Origin: Moraxellaceae bacterium | GTDB taxonomy: Bacteria > Pseudomonadota > Gammaproteobacteria > Burkholderiales > Rhodocyclaceae | Direction of reading: 5' to 3' | DNA: 42,499 nucleotides | NCBI GenBank assembly: GCA_031119205.1 | Contig: JAVHYF010000035.1 | Location: 1 to 42,499, forward strand | In this document: in pieces, positions 34,244 to 42,499 of the stretch | Layout: each line of letters opens with the position of its first letter | Position numbering within the stretch: position 1 is the first letter of the stretch | Program-made: the position numbers and the translations under genes | The notes under the pieces: model-generated | Told to the model about the DNA's origin: nothing | The model's input: only the letters and a program-made list of their open reading frames with translations | Databases searched by the model: none

Positions 34244-36415
34244 ATGAGCGACTCCCTGTTCAGCCCCTACTGGTACCGCGTCGCCAGCCTGCGCCCGCGT
34301 CTGGCCGGCACGGTCAGCATCAGCCGGCAGAACTTCCGCGATGAGCAGTGGTACGTGCTGGCCAGCCGCAGTACCGGCCGCCAGTTCCGCGTCAATGCGC
34401 TGGGTTACCAGTTCGTCGGCCGCCTGGATGGCCGCCTGACGGTGCAGCAGATCTGGGACCAGCTGGTACGCGACCTGGGCAACGACGCGCCCAGCCAGAC
34501 GGAGGTGCTGCACATCCTGTCCGAGCTCACCGCCGCCAGCATGGCCAGCACCGAGCATTCGCTGGACCTCGCCAACGTCTTCGACCACGCCGATCGTCGC
34601 CGCGCCGGCCGACGCGGCAACCTGTTGTCGCTCAAGGTGCCGCTGTTCGACCCCACCCGCCTGCTGGACGCCGTGCTGCCCGCCGTGCAGCCGCTGTTTT
34701 CGCGTGGTGCGCTGCTGCTGTGGCTGCTCGTCGTGGTCGCGGCGCTGGTCACCGCAGGCATGCATTTCAGCGAGCTGCGCAGCTACGGTGCACGCCATCT
34801 GCTGACGCCAGCCAATCTCGCGATCATGTGGTTCTGCTACCCGCTCATCAAGGCAATACACGAGATGGCCCACGGCCTCGCCGTGCGGCACTGGGGCGGT
34901 GAAGTGCGCGAAACCGGCGCCACGCTGTTCCTGTTCATCCCGGTGCCCTACGTCGACGCTTCCGCCGCCTCGGCATTTCCGGAAAAGTCGCGACGCATCC
35001 TCGTCAGCTCGATGGGCATCATCGTCGAGACCGCCATCGCGTCGGCCGCACTCGCCCTGTGGCTGGCCGCCAGCGACGGCCTGCTGCGCGAGACCGCCTT
35101 CGCCTGCCTGCTGATCGGCGGCGTGTCCACGGTGCTGGTGAATGCCAATCCGCTGATGCGCTTCGACGGCTACCACGTGCTGACCGACTGGCTGGAAGTG
35201 CCGGGATTGGCCACCCGCAGCGAAGCGGCACTGCGCCACCTCGGCGAACGCTGGCTGCTTGGCAATCGGAAGCTGCCGCCGCCGGCCGGCACCGAGGGTC
35301 ACCGCCTGATGCTGGTCAGCTACGGCCTGGCGTCATGGATCTACCGCATCCTGCTCTTCGTGGGCATGGTGGCCTGGATCAGTGCCAAGAACGCGCTCGC
35401 GGGCCTGGCGCTGGCCCTGTTCCTGGCCTGGAAATTCCTCGCGCTCCCGCTGCTGAAGCTGGTCCGCCATGTGTGGGCGGCGCCTCGCCTGGAAGCCTGT
35501 CGGGTTCGCGCAATCACCGGGCTGGCGGTCATCGCGGGGGGGCTGGTGGTATTGCTGGGTGTCGTGCCCATGCCCTACACCACCGTCACACAGGGCGTCG
35601 TATGGGTGCCGCCGGAAGCGCAGGTGCGTAACGACACCGAGGGCTTCGTCGAACAGGTGCTGGTCAGCGACGGCCAGCAGGTGAGCAGCGGTCAGCCGCT
35701 GGTGGTGCTCAGCAACCCGGATCTCGATGCGGCCATCAGCCAGATGCAGGCGCGCATCGACGAACAGCAGGCCGTCTTCCAGGCCAGCCTGCTCAACCAG
35801 CCGTCGCTCGCCGTGGCCAGTCAGGAAGCCATCGACAAACTGGCTGCCGACCTGGCCGAACTGCAGCGCCGCCGCGCCGGGCTGACCCTGAAGGCGCCAC
35901 GCGCCGGCAAGCTGGCCCTGCCCTACGGCGAAGATTTGCCGGGGAGCTTCTTCCCGCGTGGCAGCACGGTCGCCCACGTGATCGCCCCCGCCGACATGAC
36001 GGTGCGCGCCGTGATGCGCCAGCAGGATGTAGACCTCCTGCAGAAGGGCACGCGTGCCATCGAGGTACGCCTCAGCGAAGCGCGCGGTCACAGCCTGCCC
36101 GCGCAATTGCTGGCACAAACCCCGGCCGCCACCTTCGTGCTGCCCAGCCCGGCGCTGGGCGACCGCGGCGGCGGCCCGGTGATCACCGACCCGGCCGACG
36201 GCGAGGGCACGCGCGCGCTGGAGTCCTTCTTCGTGCTCGATCTGCGCGTGCCCGGCAACGGACTGGAACGCATCGGCAGCCGCGCCTGGGTGCGCATCGA
36301 ATACGACCGCAAGCCGCTGGCCTGGCAATGGCTGCGCAGCCTGCGGCAGGTCTTCGTCAAACAGTTTGGCGCGCGCAGCGCAGCCATGCTCGGCACGGAT
36401 CTCGATCTCCCCTGA
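34244..36415 (+). CDS. PqqD-like / M50 zinc metalloprotease / HlyD fusion protein
   Basis: The product is 723 residues. Residues about 30-100 resemble a PqqD-type winged helix (QFRVNALGYQFVGRLDG, then VQQIWDQLVRDLG). In RiPP pathways this domain binds leader peptides. The M50 site-2-protease core has H206-E207-x-x-H210 in KAIHEMAHGLAVRHWGG and the third zinc ligand in NPLMRFDGYH (D308), among several membrane helices. After a further helix near residue 430 comes a lipoyl/HlyD-type periplasmic part (VEQVLVSDGQQVSSGQPLVVLS) with a coiled coil (about 500-555). This matches proteins named putative peptide zinc metalloproteases. It could cleave or hand over a membrane-entering precursor. The stop overlaps the ATG of the next gene (ATGA). 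Confidence 0.85.
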   Translation: MSDSLFSPYWYRVASLRPRLAGTVSISRQNFRDEQWYVLASRSTGRQFRVNALGYQFVGRLDGRLTVQQIWDQLVRDLGNDAPSQTEVLHILSELTAASMASTEHSLDLANVFDHADRRRAGRRGNLLSLKVPLFDPTRLLDAVLPAVQPLFSRGALLLWLLVVVAALVTAGMHFSELRSYGARHLLTPANLAIMWFCYPLIKAIHEMAHGLAVRHWGGEVRETGATLFLFIPVPYVDASAASAFPEKSRRILVSSMGIIVETAIASAALALWLAASDGLLRETAFACLLIGGVSTVLVNANPLMRFDGYHVLTDWLEVPGLATRSEAALRHLGERWLLGNRKLPPPAGTEGHRLMLVSYGLASWIYRILLFVGMVAWISAKNALAGLALALFLAWKFLALPLLKLVRHVWAAPRLEACRVRAITGLAVIAGGLVVLLGVVPMPYTTVTQGVVWVPPEAQVRNDTEGFVEQVLVSDGQQVSSGQPLVVLSNPDLDAAISQMQARIDEQQAVFQASLLNQPSLAVASQEAIDKLAADLAELQRRRAGLTLKAPRAGKLALPYGEDLPGSFFPRGSTVAHVIAPADMTVRAVMRQQDVDLLQKGTRAIEVRLSEARGHSLPAQLLAQTPAATFVLPSPALGDRGGGPVITDPADGEGTRALESFFVLDLRVPGNGLERIGSRAWVRIEYDRKPLAWQWLRSLRQVFVKQFGARSAAMLGTDLDLP

Positions 36416-38430
36416 TGGCCGCCCGCGACCCTTTGCCCGCACCGGGCATCGTGCTCGGCCCCTATCCCGAGAAGTCCCATGCGGACAACCCCGCGCCCTG
36501 GCTAGCCAGCCTCATGGCGACGTGGGCCGCCCTCCCGCCCGTCGCCCGCCAGCGTGAGCGTGCCTTGCGCGCCTGGGTAGCGCGGGTGCGCGCGGCACAG
36601 GCACAGGTCCCCCCGTTTCCCGGCCGTGCCTTCCGCGATGCCTTGCTGGGCGTCCGCGCGGAAATGGCGCGCGATGGCTTCGGCTCCCCTGCCTGCGAGC
36701 GCGCCTGTGCCTTCGTCGCCCAGGCCATCGCCGCGGTGACCGGCCTGCAGTTGCGCGACAACCAGTTGATGGCCGCCCATGTGGTGCTGAGCGGCCGCCT
36801 GGCCGAGATGCCCACCGGCTCAGGCAAGACCTTGTCCACTGCGCTGGCGGCCACGGTCGCCGCCCTGGCCGGCGTGCCGGTGCATGTGCTGTCGGCCAAC
36901 GACTATCTCGCGCAGCGCGACTGTGACTACCTGCGCCCGCTGTTCCGCAACCTGGGCCTCAGCGCAGCGTCCATCGCGCAGAGCATGAAACGCGGTGAGC
37001 GCCGCAGCGCCTACGCCTGCGACATCGTGTACTGCAGCGCCAAAGAGCTGGTGTTCGACTGGCTGCGCGACAGCCTCCTGCCTCCACCGGTGGGGCTGGG
37101 CGCCGACCAGCGGGGCGGCCGCGTCCTGCGCGGCCTGTGCATGGCCATCGTGGATGAAGCCGACAGCGTGCTGATCGACGAGGCCAACACGCCGTTCGTG
37201 CTGTCGGAGTCCTACACGGAAGCCGGCCAGATCGCGCTGTGCCGCCTTGCGCTGGCGCTGGCCGGCCGGATGCAGGAGGGCCTGCACTACCACCTGGACG
37301 AGCGCCGCAACGTGGTGCTGGCCGATGCCGGCCGCCACCTGGTTACCACCGACAGCCAGAGCCCGGAGAACGCCGCTGCCGCGCAGGACAGCCCGCTGTG
37401 GGCCGTACCACGCTACCGCGATGAACTGGTCGGGCTGGCCATCCAGGCCATCCACGCCTTCCAGCGCGACCGTCACTACATCGTGCGCGACGGCAAGGTG
37501 CACATCGTGGACGCCACCACCGGCCGCATCGCCGAAGGCCGCAGCTGGTCGCGCGGCCTGCAGCAACTCATCGAGCTGCGCGAGGGTTGCCAGCCCTCGG
37601 CCGCCACCCGGGTGATCGCGCAGGTGAGTTATCCACGCCTGTTTCCGCGCTACCTGAGGCTGGGTGGCATGAGCGGCACGCTCACGGAAGCCCGCGCCGA
37701 ATTGCTCGAGGTGTATGGGTTGGCGGTGGACATCGTGCCCAGCGGCTACCCACGCACGCTGCACGTCGCCCCACCACAGGTCTTCGCACACGGTGACGAC
37801 AGGCTGCAGCGCCTTCTCACCAGTGTTACAGCGGCCCGTGCCGCCGGGCGGCCGGTACTGATCGGCACCGACTCGGTCGGCGAGTCCGAAAAGATCGCCC
37901 GCCTGCTCGCCGCCCATCATCTGCCGCACCAGGTACTCAACGCCCGCCAGGACCGGCGCGAAGCCGAGATCGTGGCCCAAGCCGGCACCGCCGGTCAGCT
38001 CACTGTGACAACCAACATGGCGGGCCGCGGTACGGACGTGCACATTCCACCGCAGGTCGCCCACAATGGCGGCCTGCACGTCGTTTCCTGCCAGCACAGC
38101 AGCTCGCGCCGGATCGACCGTCAGCTGTTCGGCCGCGCCGCCCGCCAGGGCCAGCCCGGCAGTGCAGAAACCCTGCTCGCGCTGGACGAAGGTTTGCTGG
38201 CAACACACCTGCCGGCCCCCGTGAAATACGTCCTCCGGCACGTCTCAAGGGCCGGCCTTCCTACGCCGTTAGTCTTAGCGAGGGCTGTCACCCGGTTCAC
38301 CCAGGCTCTGGAAGAACGCCGTTTGCGGCGCGCCAGGGCACTTGCACGTTGGCAGGACCAGCAGCACAGCGCACGCATGCCCTTCGGCATGCGACCCGAA
38401 GCCGCAGCCCCGGAGTCCGACAGACGATGA
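36415..38430 (+). CDS. SecA-like preprotein translocase ATPase (shortened paralogue)
   Basis: The product is 671 residues, against about 900 for housekeeping SecA. Walker A is EMPTGSGKT at 131-139. Other SecA motifs are LSANDYLAQRDCDYL, IVYCSAKELVFDWLRD, AIVDEADSVLIDEANTPFVLS, RYLRLGGMSGTLTEARAEL, TTNMAGRGTDVHIP and RRIDRQLFGRAARQGQPGS. The preprotein-crosslinking region is present but reduced, and the C-terminal zinc-binding, SecB-interacting tail is absent. Sequence drift from normal SecA is clear (LSANDY for VTVNDY; VDEAD for VDEVD). It would be an ATP-driven motor for a subset of exported proteins. Start and stop overlap both neighbours by ATGA, so it is translated with the M50 fusion and the adaptor. 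A second, full SecA must exist elsewhere. Confidence 0.9.
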   Translation: MAARDPLPAPGIVLGPYPEKSHADNPAPWLASLMATWAALPPVARQRERALRAWVARVRAAQAQVPPFPGRAFRDALLGVRAEMARDGFGSPACERACAFVAQAIAAVTGLQLRDNQLMAAHVVLSGRLAEMPTGSGKTLSTALAATVAALAGVPVHVLSANDYLAQRDCDYLRPLFRNLGLSAASIAQSMKRGERRSAYACDIVYCSAKELVFDWLRDSLLPPPVGLGADQRGGRVLRGLCMAIVDEADSVLIDEANTPFVLSESYTEAGQIALCRLALALAGRMQEGLHYHLDERRNVVLADAGRHLVTTDSQSPENAAAAQDSPLWAVPRYRDELVGLAIQAIHAFQRDRHYIVRDGKVHIVDATTGRIAEGRSWSRGLQQLIELREGCQPSAATRVIAQVSYPRLFPRYLRLGGMSGTLTEARAELLEVYGLAVDIVPSGYPRTLHVAPPQVFAHGDDRLQRLLTSVTAARAAGRPVLIGTDSVGESEKIARLLAAHHLPHQVLNARQDRREAEIVAQAGTAGQLTVTTNMAGRGTDVHIPPQVAHNGGLHVVSCQHSSSRRIDRQLFGRAARQGQPGSAETLLALDEGLLATHLPAPVKYVLRHVSRAGLPTPLVLARAVTRFTQALEERRLRRARALARWQDQQHSARMPFGMRPEAAAPESDRR

Positions 38431-39326
38431 CGATGAATGCAGTACCCACTCGCCTTGCCACCCGCCTCGGCAGCCTGGGCCTGATGCTGGCCTTGCTGGG
38501 CCAGCCCACGGCCGCCAACGCCCAGGCGGGCGCCAGCGTGCCCGCGGGCTGGGGCGGTGCCGCCCCGCGCGCCGCCGCCCCTGCAGCGCGCGACACCCTG
38601 GGCTGCCTGCTGCTGCCCACGGCCGAGGCCGAAGTCGGCTCACCAGTGGTAGGCGTGCTGGAGAAGGTGAATGTGGAGCGTGGTGACCGGGTGAAGAAGG
38701 GCCAGGTCGTCGCCCAGCTGGTCAACGACGTGGAACGCGCCGCCACCATGGCCGCCGAGCGCCGCCACGAAAACCGCGCCGACGTCGCCGCCGCCCGCCA
38801 TGCCTGGGAGTTCGCCCAGAAGAAAGCCGAGCGCGCCGAAGACCTGTACCAGCAGAAGTTCATTTCCAGCCAGGCGCGCGACCAGGCGGTGTCCGAAGCC
38901 AAGGTCGCCGCCATGAAGTACGCGCAGACCCAGGAAATGCGCCTGGTCGCCAAGCAGGACCTGGAAGTGGCGCGCGCCCAGCTCGGCCTGCGCAACATCC
39001 ATTCGCCGATCAATGGCGTGGTGGTGGACCGCTACCTCGCCGCCGGCGAGCGCGTCGAGGACAAGCCGATCCTGAAGCTTGCACAGATCGACCCGCTGCG
39101 CGTCGAGGTCGTGGTGCCCTCCTCCCGCTTCAACCAGATCAAGGCCGGCAGCACTGCCCGCGTGACGCCGGATCTCGCCGGCCTGCCCGAGCAGAGCGCC
39201 CGCATCACCGTGGTGGATGCCGTCATCGACCCGGCCAGCAATACCTTCCGCGTCCGCCTGGAACTGCCGAACCCCACTGGCAGCATTCCATCGGGCTTGC
39301 GGTGCAAGGTGGACTTTTCCGGCTGA
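38427..39326 (+). CDS. HlyD-type periplasmic adaptor (membrane fusion protein)
   Basis: The product is 299 residues. An N-terminal Sec signal peptide (cleavage near ANA-QAGAS) is followed by an Ala-rich linker. The lipoyl half motifs are VGSPVVGVLEKVNVERGDRV and NIHSPINGVVVDRYLAAGERVEDKP; between them lies a long helical hairpin (about 110-170). A beta-barrel domain ends the chain. The organisation is that of RND-type membrane fusion proteins (as in AcrA), but no RND pump is encoded nearby. The ATG overlaps the stop of the SecA-like gene (38427-38430). It probably serves as the third adaptor module of the operon. A lipoprotein cysteine is not apparent. Confidence 0.87.
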   Translation: MTMNAVPTRLATRLGSLGLMLALLGQPTAANAQAGASVPAGWGGAAPRAAAPAARDTLGCLLLPTAEAEVGSPVVGVLEKVNVERGDRVKKGQVVAQLVNDVERAATMAAERRHENRADVAAARHAWEFAQKKAERAEDLYQQKFISSQARDQAVSEAKVAAMKYAQTQEMRLVAKQDLEVARAQLGLRNIHSPINGVVVDRYLAAGERVEDKPILKLAQIDPLRVEVVVPSSRFNQIKAGSTARVTPDLAGLPEQSARITVVDAVIDPASNTFRVRLELPNPTGSIPSGLRCKVDFSG

Positions 39327-39350
39327 CGCCGGGCCGAGGAGCAAGCAGAC

Positions 39351-42300
39351 TTGGGCCACGCCGACTTGCGCGCACGTTTCCGCAAGGGCCTAGACAGGCT
39401 CACGGCAAGCCTCGGCCTGACGCAGGCCACGACAGCCTCCACGGCAGCACCCACGGTGTCCGGGACAGGCACCGAGCCGCCGCGCCGCCTCGTCTTCGAG
39501 GAAGTGGAAGCTCGCCTTCTGTACTCGGCGGATCTCGCCCCGGGGGTGGTCGATAGCGGCGCCGAAGTGCGCAGCATCGACGACGACAGCGACGACATGG
39601 CCGGCCAGGCCAACCCGCAGCCTGAGCACAGCACGCAGCAGGCCCGGACCCTGGTCTTCATCGACGACAGCGTGGCCGATCAGGACGTGCTGGTCCGCGG
39701 CATCCTTGCCGAGCACCCGGACGCCGAGATCATCCATCTGGACAGCAGCCGTGACGGCGTCGCCCAGATCAGCGAAGCCCTCGCAGGCCGGCAGGACATC
39801 GACGCTATCCACCTGCTGACCCACGGTAGCGAAGGTCGCCTGCAGATCGGGGCGACCCGTCTGGATGGCAGCACCCTCGGCCAGCATGCCGATGCCATTA
39901 CAGGCTGGCGTGCGGTCCTCAGCGAAGATGCCGACCTGTTGATCTACGGCTGCGACTTCGCGGGCAGCGATGCCGGACGCGCACTGGCCGACGGTCTCGC
40001 CAGCCTGAGTGGCGCTGACGTAGCCGCCAGCGACGACCTGACCGGCAATGCCAGCCAGGGCGGTGACTGGGAGCTCGAGTACCGCAGCGGCAGCATCCAG
40101 TCTGCGCTGGCGGTCGGCACCGCCACCCAGGAGTCCTGGTCCGGCACCCTCGCCGTCACCGTGGGCAGTACGACCTCTGCCGCCACCAGCACCTCCGGCG
40201 CGACAAGCCTGAGCTGGTCGCACACCGTCGCGGCCGGTAGCGACCGCATGCTGGTGGTATCGATCGCCGCCCGCAATGACGGGCCGGTCGACACCGTCAC
40301 CTATGGCGGCCAGGCGCTGACGCGCCTGAGCTCCGTCATCGGTGATGGCGTCGTGGTCGCCGAGATCTGGTATCTGCTGAATCCAACGGTCGGATCGGCA
40401 AACGTCGTCATCAGCCTGGGCAGCACACACGAGTTCGTCGCCGGCGCCACCAACTTCACCGGTGTGGACCAGACAACCCCTTTCGGTACGGTCAAGACTG
40501 ACGCAGACGACGGCAGCACCAACTCCTCCGCCTCGGTATCGTCCGCGGCCGGCGATGTCGTCATCGACGTGATCGCCCTGCGCCAGCAGGACGGCACCCC
40601 CTCCATCGGTGGCGGGCAAAGCCTGCTGTGGACCGAACGGGTCGGCAACAGCAGCGCAGACCCTACCGGCGCCAGCAGTTACGAAATCGCCTCGGGCAGC
40701 TCCACCTCGATGACCTGGAGCAGCATCGACAACAACTCGGCTCACGCTGCCATCGGCGTGGCCATCAAGGCCACTGCCAACACGGCACCGACGGTCACCA
40801 TCACCCCGACGAGCTACGCCGCCACCGAACAGGTGGCCATCAACCTGCACGGCAGCGGCATCACGGTGGCCGACGCGCAGGGTGGCAGCCTTACGGTCAC
40901 CATTTCGAGCGGCAGTGCCAACTCCGAGTTCACCGCCAGTGTCGGCAGCACCGGCGTGACGATTTCATCCGGCAATGGCACCAACAGCCTGGTGCTCACC
41001 GGCACGATCGCCCAGCTCAACAACCTGTTCGCTGGCAACAACAGCGGCACCCTCACCTTCCGCCAGGCCGGCGACACGCCGCCAGCCAGCGTCACGATGA
41101 CGATCAGCGCATCGGACGGCAGCCTCAATGGCAACGACACGGCGACCATCAACATCACTTCGGTGAACGACGCGCCGGACATCGTCACCACCGGTGGCAA
41201 CCTGTCCTACTCGGAGAACGCCGGTGCGGTAGTCATCGACTCCGGTCTCACCGTCACCGACGCGGACAACACCAACCTGACCGGTGCCACTGTCCGCATC
41301 ACCAGCAACTACCAGAACGGCCAGGACGTACTGGCCTTCACCAACCAGCTCGGCATCACCGGCAGCTGGGACGCCGCCACCGGGACGCTCACTCTCACTG
41401 GCACCACGACGGTTGCCAACTACCAGACTGCGCTGCGCACCGTCACGTACCAGAACACCAGCGAGAGTCCGAGTTCCAGCAACCGCGTCGTGACCTTCAC
41501 CGTCAATGACGGCAACACGACGGATGCTGCCACGCGCGGCATCGCGGTAAGTGCAGTGAACGATCCGCCGGACATCACCACCACCGGCACCACACTGTCC
41601 TACACCGAGAACGCCGCAGCCACCGCCATCGACTCCGGCCTGACGGTCACGGATGTCGACAACAGCAACCTGACCGGCGCAACGGTCCAGATCACCGGCA
41701 GCTACCAGAATGGCCAGGACATCCTGGCCTTCACCAACCAGCTCGGCATCACCGGCAGCTGGAACGCCGCCACCGGGACGCTGACGCTCAGCGGCACGGC
41801 CAGCGTTGCCAACTACCAGACGGCACTGCGTTCGGTGACCTACCAGAACAGCAGCGAGAACCCGAACACCAGCACCCGCACGGTCACCTTCACGGTGAGC
41901 GACAACTCGGCGTCCGACAGCGCGACGCGCAACATCAGCGTCACCACGGTCAACGACCCACCCGTCATCACCAGCAATGGCGGCGGGGCCTCTGCCTCGG
42001 TCAACGTGGCGGAGAACAGCAGCGCGGTCACGACCGTGACGGCCACCGACGCTGAAGGCAGTGGCCTGACCTACTCGATCAATGGCGGTGCCGATGCCGG
42101 ACGCTTCACCATCAACAGCAGCACCGGCGCCCTGACTTTCTCGTCGGCGCCGAACTACGAGTCGCCGAACGACAGCGATGGCAACAACACCTATGTGGTG
42201 ACCGTACAGGTCTCCGACGGCAGCACGACCGACACCCAGACAATCACCGTGACCGTCACGGACGTGGACGAGTTCGATGTCAGCGCGGTGACCGACAGCA

Positions 42301-42499
42301 ATGCTGCCGCCAACACCGTAGCGGAGAACGCCAGCAACGGTACGACGGTAGGCATCACCGCCACGGCCAGCGATGCGGATGGCAGCAACAACACCGTTAC
42401 CTACTCGCTGTCCGACAACGCCGGCGGGCGCTTTACGATCAACAGCAGCACCGGCGTGGTCACCGTTGCGAATGGCACCCTGCTCAACCGCGAGTCCGC
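39351..42499 (+). CDS. Giant LEPR-XLL/DUF4347/cadherin-like repeat protein (partial, 3' end beyond window)
   Basis: The frame runs to the right edge (1049 codons) with no stop. The start is TTG 39351, supported by GAGGAG at 39336-39341, 24 nt after the adaptor gene. The N-terminus (MGHADLRARFRKGLDRLT) is basic and has no hydrophobic signal peptide. Residues 49-62 read FEEVEARLLYSADL, close to the LEPR-XLL motif of very large exported repeat proteins. Residues about 100-267 are a DUF4347 domain (LVFIDDSVADQDVL, IHLLTHGSEGRLQIG, LLIYGCDFAGSDAG). Then come a beta-rich region (268-480), two near-identical 131-residue repeats (610-871) and a cadherin-like repeat (DGSGLTYSI-type, GGADAGRFTINSSTGALTF). 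Such proteins are adhesins or surface-layer/biofilm proteins. The cognate exporter is probably encoded just upstream. Confidence 0.85.
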   Translation, partial: MGHADLRARFRKGLDRLTASLGLTQATTASTAAPTVSGTGTEPPRRLVFEEVEARLLYSADLAPGVVDSGAEVRSIDDDSDDMAGQANPQPEHSTQQARTLVFIDDSVADQDVLVRGILAEHPDAEIIHLDSSRDGVAQISEALAGRQDIDAIHLLTHGSEGRLQIGATRLDGSTLGQHADAITGWRAVLSEDADLLIYGCDFAGSDAGRALADGLASLSGADVAASDDLTGNASQGGDWELEYRSGSIQSALAVGTATQESWSGTLAVTVGSTTSAATSTSGATSLSWSHTVAAGSDRMLVVSIAARNDGPVDTVTYGGQALTRLSSVIGDGVVVAEIWYLLNPTVGSANVVISLGSTHEFVAGATNFTGVDQTTPFGTVKTDADDGSTNSSASVSSAAGDVVIDVIALRQQDGTPSIGGGQSLLWTERVGNSSADPTGASSYEIASGSSTSMTWSSIDNNSAHAAIGVAIKATANTAPTVTITPTSYAATEQVAINLHGSGITVADAQGGSLTVTISSGSANSEFTASVGSTGVTISSGNGTNSLVLTGTIAQLNNLFAGNNSGTLTFRQAGDTPPASVTMTISASDGSLNGNDTATINITSVNDAPDIVTTGGNLSYSENAGAVVIDSGLTVTDADNTNLTGATVRITSNYQNGQDVLAFTNQLGITGSWDAATGTLTLTGTTTVANYQTALRTVTYQNTSESPSSSNRVVTFTVNDGNTTDAATRGIAVSAVNDPPDITTTGTTLSYTENAAATAIDSGLTVTDVDNSNLTGATVQITGSYQNGQDILAFTNQLGITGSWNAATGTLTLSGTASVANYQTALRSVTYQNSSENPNTSTRTVTFTVSDNSASDSATRNISVTTVNDPPVITSNGGGASASVNVAENSSAVTTVTATDAEGSGLTYSINGGADAGRFTINSSTGALTFSSAPNYESPNDSDGNNTYVVTVQVSDGSTTDTQTITVTVTDVDEFDVSAVTDSNAAANTVAENASNGTTVGITATASDADGSNNTVTYSLSDNAGGRFTINSSTGVVTVANGTLLNRES
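41166..41951 (+). repeat. Two tandem 393-bp repeats in the giant gene
   Basis: Unit 1 spans about 41166-41558 and unit 2 about 41559-41951, with a period of exactly 131 codons (GAC 41178 to GAC 41571). Both units keep the YQNGQD-[VI]-LAFTNQLGITGSW core with few changes, so the duplication is recent or kept similar by recombination. Confidence 0.9.

Noticed and set aside
36820-40850. Minus-strand open frames opposite the SecA-like, adaptor and giant genes
   Set aside because: Gly/Ala/Val/His-rich antisense translations with no motif; the plus-strand operon explains the region fully.

Overview
This is a GC-rich, gene-dense chromosomal stretch that reads as a gammaproteobacterium. Fur/BamE/DapB, TrxA/Rho/L31 and BioB/BioC all look gammaproteobacterial. 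A relative of the Xanthomonadales or Nevskiales is the best guess, but that rests on gene order and codon character only. No tRNA, rRNA, CRISPR array, transposase or integrase is visible.

Layout. (1) 1-4715: a Fur-type ferric iron ABC importer (fbpA-fbpB-fbpC, minus strand), followed by comF, which runs off the left edge. Tandem Fur-like sites lie upstream of fbpA. (2) 4716-10009: an AT-richer regulatory gap, a PEP-CTERM-anchored secreted protein, a PL1 pectate lyase, a small unknown protein, and on the minus strand a PL10-type pectate lyase lipoprotein followed by a short GatB/YqeY-like protein. (3) 9979-15780: a CsbD-like stress protein, a proline-rich peptide, a transglutaminase-like protease and a zinc metallopeptidase on the plus strand; convergent to these are an AsmA-family protein and a DUF883 (ElaB/YqjD-like) membrane-anchored protein. 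(4) 16203-18762: biotin genes bioB and bioC plus a HAD nucleotidase. (5) 18906-22752: a three-gene membrane cassette (degenerate glycosyltransferase, bactofilin-like beta-helix protein, polytopic protein) and a MOSC protein. (6) 22855-28224: housekeeping genes trxA, rho, rpmE, ndh, dapB, bamE and fur. (7) 28292-32470: uronate catabolism on the minus strand (kdgK, uxaB, uxaA) with repeated TGTC-N-GACA dyads. (8) 32781-42499: an apparent operon of a GAF-HlyD fusion, a PqqD-like/M50 protease/HlyD fusion, a shortened SecA-like ATPase, another HlyD-type adaptor, and the start of a giant repeat protein running off the right edge.

How it fits together. The two pectate lyases would cut pectate outside the cytoplasm. 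UxaB, UxaA and KdgK would turn the galacturonate-derived tagaturonate into 2-keto-3-deoxy-6-phosphogluconate; the isomerase, aldolase and transporters are not in the window. The iron importer, its Fur boxes and fur itself are all present.

The most interesting part is region 8. The giant protein has no classical signal peptide. It carries an N-terminal motif resembling the LEPR-XLL element, a DUF4347 domain and cadherin-like repeats. It sits directly after a second, non-housekeeping SecA-like motor, a membrane metalloprotease bearing a PqqD-like domain, and three HlyD-type adaptor modules. I read this as a candidate dedicated export and processing system for the giant surface protein. That function is inferred from domain content and operon structure, not shown.
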